Counted from the stretch's first letter, positions 1 through 7,348 are shown. The stretch: 47,500 bases of DNA from Steinernema hermaphroditum (GCA_030435675.1 JAUCMV010000007.1:112501-160000); one strand, 5' to 3'. The notes: generated by a model from the letters alone, not told the origin. Translations and numbers: made by a program.

Positions 1-577
1 TCGTACGACCGACTGATTATCCCTCCGCAGGGTCACCATCGACGCTTGACACAGCACATTGACCAGAGCCGCCAGCCCACATCGGCCGCAAGAACAGACT
101 GCACACAAGATGCAACCCTGAATACGACACTCGTTCGTCAACTTCATCTGCTTCCATCCTATCGGTTTCACGTCCTCTTGAACTCTCTCTTCAAAGTACT
201 TTGCAACTTTCCCTCACGGTACTTGTTTGCTATCGGATTCGTAGTCGTATTTAGCTTTAGATGAAGTATACCACCTACTTTGGGCTGCGATCTCAAACAA
301 CCCTACTCCAAGAAGCAAACGCGTACGACAAACCGGCAACACGTACGGGTCTCGCACCCGCTTTGGATCTCTAGTCAAAGAGAATTCGTGAAGCCAGTAA
401 ACCGCACATGATCACCTCTATACGTCACAATACAGTGTCAGCAGAGCCAACACGGTTTCGACGCTGAGCTCTTTCCGTTTCACTCGCAGTTACTAAGGAA
501 ATCCTAGTTAGTTTCTTTTCCTCCGCTTACTGATATGCTTAAGTTCAGCGGGTAGTCTTGCTTGAGTTGAGGTCGTA
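1..577 (-). rRNA. 28S rRNA, 5' part (unit A, cut by window edge)
   Basis: The 5' end of the large-subunit rRNA, read on the minus strand. The start is placed at about 577, where CGACCTCAACTCAAGCAAG begins; this segment would pair with the 3' end of 5.8S. It is followed by CCCGCTGAACTTAAGCATAT and the GGAGGAAAAGAAAC segment, which are universal LSU landmarks. The rest of the gene lies left of the window. Transcribed by Pol I as the last part of the 45S precursor. Confidence 0.95.
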
Positions 578-881
578 ATTCGAAAACATCGAATTCATAG
601 TTCCAAGTACGCTCGTTGACCAACGGAAACACGCTGAGTCACCACGTGGCTGCTGACTTCTAGAAACTTACGCACGAAACGCTGTCCGCACAAGTCAGTT
701 GGCAAGAGACGCGCCAAACCACTAACGCACAGAACCGATATGATAGCAGAAGTTTTAGCGAAAGAGACGCTCGCCTAAAACCTCCATTAAACTATCGCCA
801 ATGACGGCGTCCACACCGAAAAGGTACTCTTTCAAGTAGCTAATCGAAAGAACAGTCTCAGCTGACTGCAAGTCACGAGTT
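578..881 (-). other. ITS2 (unit A)
   Basis: Internal transcribed spacer of about 304 bp between 5.8S and 28S, removed during pre-rRNA processing. It was delimited only by the flanking rRNA ends. No gene or repeat seen inside. Confidence 0.85.
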
Positions 882-1038
882 AATCGACCCTCAACCAAAC
901 ATACTAACAGATATAAACCTGATAGTGCCATTTGCGTTCAAAATTTTAGCGTTCAATATGTCTGCAATTCACGCCAAATAACGGTTTTTGCCCCGTTTTT
1001 CATCGAACTACGAACCGAGTGATCCACCGATAAGACTT
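882..1038 (-). rRNA. 5.8S rRNA (unit A)
   Basis: About 157 nt, the normal 5.8S length. On the minus strand it contains CGGTGGATCACTCGG, then TCGATGAAAAACG, then GAATTGCAGACATATTGA, the standard order of 5.8S landmarks. It ends near GGTTGAGGGTCG, which would pair with the 28S 5' end. The usual GATGAAGAACGCAGC stretch reads GATGAAAAACGGGGC here, a diverged version. It forms part of the 60S subunit. The ends are accurate to a few bases. Confidence 0.93.
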
Positions 1039-1324
1039 GATAATTGTTATTTGCACCATTCGCATGGAGCATCATCAAGTAAAATGTTAATGGTAGGGTT
1101 TGTGAACGGCGGGTCTCCGACTGACCTCTTCAATTCTACATCACCAAACGCTAGAAACAGACAACGTCTGGCATAGGATGTCAAATGTCCTTCACCACAG
1201 CCACGCTCATACAGCTGCTCCAGACACCTATAGAAACCATTCAAAGCCGTTTGCGAACGAAATCGACACCTAGAAACGAAGCAGTGCCGTTCCGAACAAT
1301 CATCATATGAAATGATAAGCTCAA
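1039..1324 (-). other. ITS1 (unit A)
   Basis: Internal transcribed spacer of about 286 bp between 18S and 5.8S. Two short overlapping open frames here have no codon or family signal and are not genes. Confidence 0.85.
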
Positions 1325-1372
<48 letters not shown>

Positions 1373-1477
1373 GCCCGGTTCAAGCCGTTTCGATTAACGC
1401 GGTTCTCGCCTCAATTCACGTCCGAAAACGCTCAGAGAAGCAGTCTCCGCTTTTCTCGAAACAACTCAGTCCCGGGC

Positions 1478-1512
<35 letters not shown>

Positions 1513-1953
1513 ATCAACGCAAGTTGATGACTTACGCTTACTAGGAATTCCTCGTTCAAGTGAAATAATTGACAATTCACTATCCCAAGCACGAAGAGTT
1601 TTCAGGGGATTACCAAGCCCTTTCGAGCATGGAAGAACACGCTGATTTCTTCAGTGTAGCGCGCGTGCAGCCCCGAACATCTAAGGGCATCACAGACCTG
1701 TTATTGCTCAATCTCGTACAACTAAACGTTGTCTGTCTCTCTAAGAAGAGCTCTACACACCCGAAAGTATATAGAAGCCTATTTAATAGATTAGAGTCTC
1801 GCTCGTTATTCGGAATAAACCAGACAAATCAATCCACCAACTAAGAACGGCCATGCACCACCATCCACCGAATCAAGAAAGAGCTTTCAATCTGTCAATC
1901 CTTACAGTGTCCGGGCCGGGTGAGTTTTCCCGTGTTGAGTCAAATTAAGCCGC

Positions 1954-1987
<34 letters not shown>

Positions 1988-3126
1988 TCTTTAAGTTTCA
2001 GCTTTGCAACCATACTTCCCCCGGAACCGGAAGACTTTCGTTTCCGATTACCTCCCCATCAAGGCTAAATTACCATCGACGGATCGGTAGTTGGCAGAGT
2101 TTAGGGTTAGGACTAGGGCGGTATCTGATCGCCTTCGAACCCCTAACTTTCGTTCTTGATTAATGAAAACATTCTTGGCAAATGCTTTCGCAGTCGACCG
2201 TCTTGCAGCGATCCTAGAATTTCACCTCTAACGCTACAATACGAATGCCCCCGTTTGTTCCTACTAATCATTACTTCGATCCATAAAACCAATAAAATCG
2301 AACCGAAGTCCTATTCCATTATTCCATGCTAGACTGTTCAAGCGAAACGCCTGTTTTAAGCACTCCAATTAATTCAAAGTAAACTCGTCAGTCACGACAA
2401 GCACCCCGTAAAGAGCACCTGCCGAAAACCGACAACAGAGAGCGACACGAGGCAGTGAACGTCCAAAGAACGAACCACCTCGCATCGCGTAGATCCAACT
2501 ACGAGCTTTTTAACCGCAACAATGGTTAAGTACATTTTGAGAGCTGGAATTACCGCGGCTGCTGGCACCAGACTTGCCCTCTCATAGGTCCTCGTTAAAG
2601 GGTTTAAATTGTACCCATTCCAATAGCGGCTCACAAAGTGATCCGCCTTGTTATTTTTCGTCACTACCTCCTCGCACTGAGAGTGGGTAATTTTCGCGCC
2701 TGCTGCCTTCCTTGGATGTGGTAGCCGTTTCTCAGGCTCCCTCTCCGGAGTCAAACCCTAATTCTCCGTTACCCGTTATCACCATGGTTCTCCAATACAG
2801 AACCATCAAAAGTTGATAGGGCAGAAACTTGATTGACGTATCGCCGATGCGAGATCATGCGATTGACGAAGTTATTCAGAGTCACCAAAAAACGACCGAA
2901 GCCGCCTGGTTTTGGTCTAATAAATGGACAGAGCACGCGAGGCACTCTGCTTAAGTTCATGTATTAGCTCAAGAATTACCTCAGGTATCCATTTAGGAAA
3001 ATATCGTCAAGTCAATTATTGCTGTTATAATGAGCCGTTCGCGGTTTCACTTTGAATCGTTATACTTAGACATGCATGGCTTAATCTTTGAGATGAACGT
3101 ACCAATCATGCAGAATCAACAAGATA
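1325..3126 (-). rRNA. 18S rRNA (unit A)
   Basis: Small-subunit rRNA of about 1802 nt on the minus strand. The 3' end is the universal GTAGGTGAACCTGCGGAAGG followed by ATCATTA (to 1325). Other landmarks, seen as reverse complements, are the 530-loop GCCGCGGTAATTCCAGC region (2543-2570), TTGTACACACCGCCCGTCGC near 1480-1500, and CTCAAAGATTAAGCCATGCA near 3070-3095. The 5' end reads TATCTTGTTGATTCTGC at 3126, matching the eukaryotic TACCTGGTTGATYCTGC only loosely, so this end is diverged. The 120-residue open frame at 2392-2754 is only a stop-free stretch in this gene. First gene of the 45S precursor. Confidence 0.97.
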
Positions 3127-4290
3127 TCAGATTCAGTCTTCACTAAAGCGAAAACATTAACTGAAAAACTCATTCGATTCACCGTCTGCGCTTCCACAGT
3201 GGGAGCGAGCAGAGTCTGACGACTCTTTAGACATCTAGAGACGTAAGCCAACAGATGAGAGCCAGACAACAATCAGAGACACTCTACCCTTACAGAGGTG
3301 TATTAGCCGGTGGTAGAACCCAGCGCGAAAAAAAGCATACAAAAAGTTGATGCTCCGCGCTAGGCAACCTTCACAGCTACCACCCAAAGAGTACAGTAAT
3401 CCCTAAAATTCAACAATGGTATTCGTGGTTAGGCGTGCACTTCTTCCCAGTGCGTCTCGCCACGAAAATTGAGCTGCGAATCGCTTTCTCAGAAGCCATT
3501 CTCATCAGCACGTCAGATTGGTGAGACCAGTCTAGACTGGACTAGACTAGACTTGTCTCACCCCTCATTCGCATCAGGTCTTCGGTTTCGGCCCGGCCTA
3601 AACGCTTTTAGATCACGCTTTCAATCTCTATCTAACTGCTCGATAGTTGCTCGACCCATGCGGTGATTTCCTGGTCGAAACGACCCACCTTCACAGTTAT
3701 TAAGTATACCCCCATCCTCATGTATTCATGCAGTAGATCTTGCCATTCCGAGGCGATCGAGCTGTCGCTCTTCATTTTCCGCCGATCCAATCCCAAGATA
3801 TAGCTCCTAAACGCACTTTAGTCAGGTTTCGTCAGTTTATCGATTCTGCTTTCGATAGTTGTCTACATGGTGTTTGTGACTCAAAACATGTGCCCGTAAT
3901 CTGGCATTTAGACCACCACGTGCTTTCTGATCCAAGTACTCGATTACAATTGTGGTTCGCGCAAAAAAATAATTTAAATAAGCTTCTGGACCTGCAAGAC
4001 GCGAGATAGCCACTTCTTGATTCTCGACTGTGCGCGAAATCCAATGTGTCTGTTGCGCGTCTGCGCGATTCTGCTTGCACGTTCTTTTATTGTCGCATGC
4101 AAGTCTGTATTCAAAATGTTCACAACATTAAACTGAACAAGATGTTTACAATCAGTCGCACCTACATTACTCTTATCGCGCCTTTATCGAGTCAAAAAGT
4201 AAATAAATTTCAATAACGGCGATAAAGTGACAGCAACAATGCTCACAAACCTACAACCTCCTCCTCTGACTGAAAGATGGCGCCTTCGGC
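3127..4290 (-). other. 5' external transcribed spacer and presumed Pol I promoter region (unit A)
   Basis: 1164 bp upstream of 18S on the transcribed strand, with no recognised gene. It must contain the 5' ETS, and the Pol I start should lie here or a little beyond. Nematode Pol I promoters have no motif I can recognise, so I do not place the start. Short open frames (3469-3666, 3740-4009, 3832-4080) show no protein family features. A strong palindrome lies at 3521-3561. Confidence 0.6.
3521..3561. repeat. Hairpin-forming palindrome in the external spacer (unit A)
   Basis: An outer inverted repeat, GTGAGAC (3521-3527) with GTCTCAC (3555-3561), encloses a perfect 14-bp palindrome CCAGTCTAGACTGG and further CTAGA repeats. 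In the pre-rRNA this would fold as a stem and could mark an ETS processing site. The fold is seen in the sequence; the role is inference. Conserved in all five external spacers. Confidence 0.7.
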
Positions 4291-4357
4291 TAAGCCTAAG
4301 CCTAAGCCTAAGCCTAAGCCTAAGCCTAAGCCTAAGCTTAGGCTTAGGCTTAAGCTT
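4291..4357. repeat. Inverted interstitial telomeric repeat, (TAAGCC)7 then TTAGGC (unit A)
   Basis: Seven TAAGCC hexamers (4291-4332), then TAAGC, two TTAGGC and a degenerate TTAAGC. TTAGGC is the canonical nematode telomere repeat. The strand switches at a HindIII-like AAGCTT, giving a perfect 32-bp palindrome (4321-4352) that continues outward with one mismatch. The orientation is C-strand then G-strand, which is opposite to a simple telomere-telomere fusion. The Leu/Ser- and Arg/Leu-repeat open frames across it are artefacts of the hexamers. Confidence 0.95.
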
Positions 4358-4886
4358 ATCTAAGCCCAAGGGCTTCATTTGGAGAGTGCGTAGGTGCGTT
4401 CGACGCGCCAGAGCGCGGCCTTTCACGTGCTTATATCCATTTCCAATTCTGTCCACACCATAGCCCGGTATAACGTATACTCTTGCCTAGTTATGCTCCG
4501 GGTACATGAGAGGTATCATTCGACTGCTTAGACGACGGGCTGCAATATGAGCCTATGTTCGCACCAATAATGTTATACCATAAGCAGTTACTGCGGTTAG
4601 GTCTGCCCGCGTCGTCCCTCTGGTACATGGAAGGTGTCGCTAGGTGCGCCCGGCTCTGCCGTTCAGGCTGCATCTATCAGCGCATCCGTAGCTCAATACC
4701 ACAGGCACTAATGGCGGCTATCTTCGTCTAAGTTAGCGATAGCCACACGCAGCGCCTCCTGGGTACGGTAGCATGATCGTGGCGAGAGCCAGCCTGCGCG
4801 GCGCGCGCTTGGGTACTGTAAGCCTACCGGACATTTTAAAAATTCCCGAAGTTAGCATATAGGCACCTTCGATAGGACATACCATC
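4358..4886. other. IGS segment without recognised gene (unit A)
   Basis: 529 bp between the telomeric palindrome and the first 5S gene. I find no tRNA B-box, U6, U1, U4, U5 or SRP signature on either strand. Short complementary stretches exist (ACTGCTTA at 4523-4530 with TAAGCAGT at 4581-4588; GACGACGGGC at 4531-4540 with GCCCGCGTCGTC at 4605-4616), but the two pairings are mutually exclusive as nested helices, so no fold is claimed. The last 40 bp resemble the upstream flank of the second 5S gene. Confidence 0.6.
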
Positions 4887-5005
4887 GCTTACGATCATAC
4901 CACGCTGAATATACGCGAACTCGTCAGATCTCGCAAGTCAAGCAGCGTCGGGCCTGGTCAGTACTTGGATCGGAGACGGCTTGGGAATCCCAGGTGTCGT
5001 AAGCT
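4887..5005 (+). rRNA. 5S rRNA, copy 1 of unit A
   Basis: 119 nt, the usual nematode 5S length, on the plus strand and so opposite to the 45S genes. It begins GCTTACGATCATACCACGCT and ends GTCGTAAGCT, and these termini are complementary (helix I). The internal Pol III control region is visible: A-box-like AAGTCAAGCAGCGTCGGG and C-box GTACTTGGATCGGAGAC. It is followed at once by a T-run terminator. The product joins the 60S subunit. The gene is identical to copy 2 at 6375-6493, although the flanks differ. Confidence 0.97.
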
Positions 5006-5015
5006 TTTTCTTTTT
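5005..5015 (+). terminator. Pol III terminator of 5S copy 1 (unit A)
   Basis: Two runs of five T on the coding strand, separated by one C, directly at the 5S 3' end. This is a standard Pol III stop with a built-in backup. Confidence 0.9.
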
Positions 5016-5229
5016 CATATTTCACTGCCTCTTTCGCGTACTGCACTTTTAACTGTCTCAAACGATCGAGTTAACTTTGTACCTTTTGATTTTTAGCGCC
5101 GTCTCCGAATTACTTCTTAATTCTAACAAGTGTCAGCCTGATTCAAATAGTACTTGACGTCTATAGGTTGGACTGTCTGTTGAGGTTGTTAGCTTCTTAC
5201 ACGCACATATTATTTCTCCCGAAAGGGAG

Positions 5230-5414
5230 TGGGCCGGTCCTGGTGTAAGTGCGAGTCCAGGTCGACCCTTGGATAGAGAGAAGCAAGCTTCAGCAACTAC
5301 CCGGGTTCCAAAAATTGATTAATCTCAAAAAAGTCTAATAGACTTTATATCAGAGATTAAGCTGATAAGAACAGATACTACACTTTGATCTTAGCCAAGA
5401 GGCCGAGAAGCGAT
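5230..5414 (-). ncRNA. U2 spliceosomal snRNA (unit A)
   Basis: About 185 nt on the minus strand, starting at 5414 with ATCGCTTCTCGGCC. It continues GCTAAGATCAAAGTGTAGTA and TCTGTTCTTATCAGCTTAA, the nearly invariant U2 5' domain. The branch-point recognition GTAGTA is the complement of 5376-5381. The Sm site AATTTTTGG is at 5308-5316. Stem IV is formed by CCTGG and CCAGG arms, and the 3' end is near GGACCGGCCC. Just past the end, at 5216-5229, a CTCCC/GGGAG hairpin may help 3' formation. U2 pairs with the intron branch point in cis- and trans-splicing. It lies in the rDNA spacer and diverges from SL1 copy 1. Confidence 0.96.
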
Positions 5415-5605
5415 AAAGTTCGTACGTTCCTAGGGTATTACTATAGTTCTGAACAGTTCTGACGCACACCCTAACACATGACACTATTGGGTCCCGGCGA
5501 TTTGCGCTCCCAACAGCACCACGCCGTGGTCAATCACTGCTGCATCGCACCGCAGCAGCGAGACAGTCGAGCGCGGCAGATAGCGCGGTGCGCAATGCCA
5601 TCGTC
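5415..5605. promoter_or_regulatory. Shared divergent promoter region between U2 and SL1 copy 1 (unit A)
   Basis: 191 bp separating the start of U2 (leftward, 5414) and SL1 (rightward, 5606). Both are snRNA-type genes expected to use a proximal sequence element about 50-70 bp upstream. On the SL1 side, conserved blocks shared with SL1 copy 2 include GCCGTGGTCAA (5523-5533) and GTCGAGCGCGGCAGATAGCG (5567-5586). I cannot fix the element boundaries by eye. Confidence 0.65.
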
Positions 5606-5699
5606 GGTTTAATTACCCAAGTTTGAGGTAAATATTAGATCCGCTCTTTCAAATGGAAGTGGCGAGATAAATTTTGGAACTGCGTCTCTCTGGAGATGC
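5606..5699 (+). ncRNA. SL1 spliced-leader RNA, copy 1 of unit A
   Basis: The 22-nt leader (5606-5627) matches nematode SL1 exactly, starting GGTTTAATTACCCAAG. It is followed directly by the 5' splice site GTAAAT. The intron-like part has an Sm site, AAATTTTGG, and a terminal stem GCGTCTC/GAGATGC with a 4-base loop ending at 5699. The total of about 94 nt fits SL1 RNA. It donates the leader to pre-mRNAs in trans-splicing. On the plus strand, the same as 5S and opposite to U2 and 45S. The 3' end beyond the last stem is uncertain by a few bases. Confidence 0.97.
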
Positions 5700-6080
5700 T
5701 TATAAAATATGCTGAGACTCTGGAAGTTGCTTGCCTTAGCGTCTGACCACTGAAGCTGTGCGTTTCGCTTTCGTGGCCATCACTTGACGTGTCCGTATGC
5801 CCGAAGAACTGCTGCACCAGCGAACGAATATAGCGCCCACTCTAAACAACTCTATTTCCGTATAGCACCTTCGGTAGCATACAGGCTTCTTGAGACTTTC
5901 CGCCTTACAGATGTAAATCTGTCTCGAGCTAAGATAGGTACCTGCACAGGTTCACTAAAATAGGTTCTTAGAAACGTTGAGCTTGATCCGATCGACTGCC
6001 GTGGTCAAGCATTTGTCGATCGCACCGCTACGGCGAGACGGTCGAGCGCGGCAGATAGCGCGGTGCGCAATGCCGTCGTC
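5700..6080. other. Spacer between the two SL1 genes, with a truncated 5S-type upstream flank (unit A)
   Basis: No gene recognised. The first part aligns with the sequence after SL1 copy 2. At 5864-5885 it contains the ACCTTCGGTAGCATACAGG element that precedes 5S copy 2, but homology stops there and no 5S gene follows. From 5998 the upstream flank of SL1 copy 2 begins and resembles that of copy 1. In between, CAGAT/ATCTG and TGAGAC/GTCTCGA can form small stems of unknown meaning. Confidence 0.65.
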
Positions 6081-6174
6081 GGTTTAATTACCCAAGTTTG
6101 AGGTAAATATTAGATCCGCTCTTTCAAATGGAAGTGGCGAGATAAATTTTGGAACTGCGTCTCTTTGGAGATGC
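6081..6174 (+). ncRNA. SL1 spliced-leader RNA, copy 2 of unit A
   Basis: 475 bp downstream of copy 1 and identical to it over 94 nt except one base in the terminal loop (T at 6165, where copy 1 has C at 5690). The leader (6081-6102), GT splice site, Sm site and terminal stem are all intact. The upstream flank is partly conserved and the downstream flank clearly diverged, so this is an older tandem duplication with the gene body kept the same. Confidence 0.97.
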
Positions 6175-6374
6175 TTATAAAATATCTAGGGGCTTCTTAC
6201 GCCAGCGTTTGTGCACTGAAGCTGTTCTTTTCGTTTTCCTGGTCACTACTTGGCTTGTCCATATGTCTGAAGAACTACTACACCAGCGAACGAACGTAGT
6301 GCCCACTCTAAACGACTCTATTTCTCTATAGGACCTTCGGCAGCATATAGGTACCTTCGATAGCACATACCATC
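6175..6374. promoter_or_regulatory. SL1-5S junction flank (unit A)
   Basis: 200 bp after SL1 copy 2 ending in the 5S upstream element. CATATAGGTACCTTCGATAG (6345-6364) followed by CACATACCATC leads straight into the 5S gene, and 5S copy 1 has almost the same element at 4855-4886. This suggests a conserved upstream 5S promoter element. Confidence 0.55.
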
Positions 6375-6493
6375 GCTTACGATCATACCACGCTGAATAT
6401 ACGCGAACTCGTCAGATCTCGCAAGTCAAGCAGCGTCGGGCCTGGTCAGTACTTGGATCGGAGACGGCTTGGGAATCCCAGGTGTCGTAAGCT
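6375..6493 (+). rRNA. 5S rRNA, copy 2 of unit A
   Basis: 119 nt, identical base for base to copy 1 (4887-5005), 1488 bp away. It is followed by TTTT, then TTTTT at 6500 and a longer T-run at 6513-6521 as backup terminators. It is transcribed toward the 45S genes of the neighbouring unit, so Pol III here and Pol I from the right converge on 6494-6990. Confidence 0.97.
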
Positions 6494-6559
6494 TTTGCAT
6501 TTTTATTCTAGCTTTTTTTTTGCCACATTTTTTAAAAACAAATATCACTGCTTGAAAGC

Positions 6560-6975
6560 TGCGCCGAGTTAACCAAAAGTCTATAGATACTGTCGGTTCC
6601 CAAATTATTTGCATATCCCTAAAAAGAACAAAATTAGAAAACGCACAAACTAATAAGTGCATGAGGCATTTGGCTACCTTAAGAGAGTCGGCGCGAGCTA
6701 ACCGAAACTTTCGTCACCATCGACTAGTTGACTGTCGATTTATTTGCATATCCTGAAAAAGAACAAAATTAGACAGTTCAACGAAAAAATCTAAAGGTGT
6801 GAGACAATTGTATCACATCGCATAAGGCAAATTGTGCACGATATAATGGACAGTTCCACATTGTATCATAATGAAAACAGAATTATGTCTGAATTGAGCC
6901 AAATCGGCCGCAGAGTTCTAAAGAGACTGTCGGTTCTCAAATTATTTGCATATCCTAGAAAAGAACAAAATTAGA
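6560..6975 (-). terminator. Three octamer-containing repeats past the 28S 3' end, candidate Pol I terminator/barrier (unit A)
   Basis: Three diverged copies (6560-6638, 6690-6773, 6906-6975) share ACTGTCGG, TTATTTGCATATCC and GAACAAAATTAGA. The nearest copy ends about 15 bp beyond the presumed 28S 3' end. Repeated factor-binding boxes downstream of 28S are the known layout of Pol I terminators (for example mouse Sal boxes). They also separate Pol I from the converging 5S gene. The repeats are visible; the role is inference. ATTTGCAT is also the POU octamer. Confidence 0.55.
6663..6689 (-). repeat. 27-bp copy of the 28S R2/I-PpoI target site in the IGS (unit A)
   Basis: Exact match to 28S (for example 17939-17965), containing CTCTCTTAAGGTAGC and GCCAAATGCCTC on the minus strand. 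This spans the insertion site of R2 retrotransposons and the I-PpoI site. Homology stops abruptly on both sides. It lies between the first two octamer repeats. Confidence 0.93.
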
Positions 6976-7348
6976 CGTCTTAAAACAATTCAAACCGATC
7001 AAAAGGAAGTCTCAACGTCTCGCAAAGAAAGAATGCTCGAACGATAACAACCCCCTGATCAGTGATTAAGTCGTCTTCAAACGAATTTGCGCCCCGACAT
7101 TTCCGCCCGAGTAAACTCCGGCTTTAACAACTCGACCACAGTTAAGCGATCGAGTCAGGTCAAAACTAGGGCATAAGTTCTAGCACCGAAGTACCAGATA
7201 AAGTAGCCTCCCGACATCGGGAAGCCATTGCTATTGTTTACTTAACGAGCTCCAATTCTGACTTAGAGGCGTTCAGTCATAATTAGTCAGATGGTAGCGT
7301 CGCCCCTTTAGCCTCTCACCTAGGCACTTAACCAAATGTCTGAACCAG

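Larger units (their letters stand above)
1..6989 (-). repeat. rDNA tandem unit A (partial, left end cut)
   Basis: Partial unit of the array. It holds the 5' part of a 28S gene, then ITS2, 5.8S, ITS1, 18S, the external spacer and a full IGS with 5S, U2, SL1, SL1 and 5S genes. It repeats with near-complete identity at +9833, +19750, +29670 and +39595. Unit limits are drawn at the 28S 3' end for convenience. Confidence 0.95.

Noticed and set aside
2100..2115. TTTAGGGTTAGG, plant- or vertebrate-like telomere motif
   Set aside because: Falls within 18S and is explained by the rRNA sequence.
2392..2754. Longest normal-looking open frame (120 residues, minus strand)
   Set aside because: It lies entirely inside 18S in conserved rRNA sequence and repeats with each unit; no protein family features.
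4184..4463. Arg/Leu- and Leu/Ser-repeat open frames on both strands
   Set aside because: Translation of the TAAGCC/TTAGGC hexamers; the length changes by two residues with hexamer number in unit D.
4660..4760. Possible tRNA near GCATCCGTAGCTCAATA
   Set aside because: No B-box (GGTTCGAATC-like) or cloverleaf arms found downstream on either strand.
5635..5817. 60-residue minus-strand frame, and similar ones at 6149-6366
   Set aside because: They overlap SL1 RNA genes and flanks; no coding features, and the two cassette copies do not preserve a common frame.
6340..6360. CTTCGGCAGCATATA resembling the U6 5' hairpin
   Set aside because: No ACAGAGA box or U6 core follows; it belongs to the 5S upstream flank.
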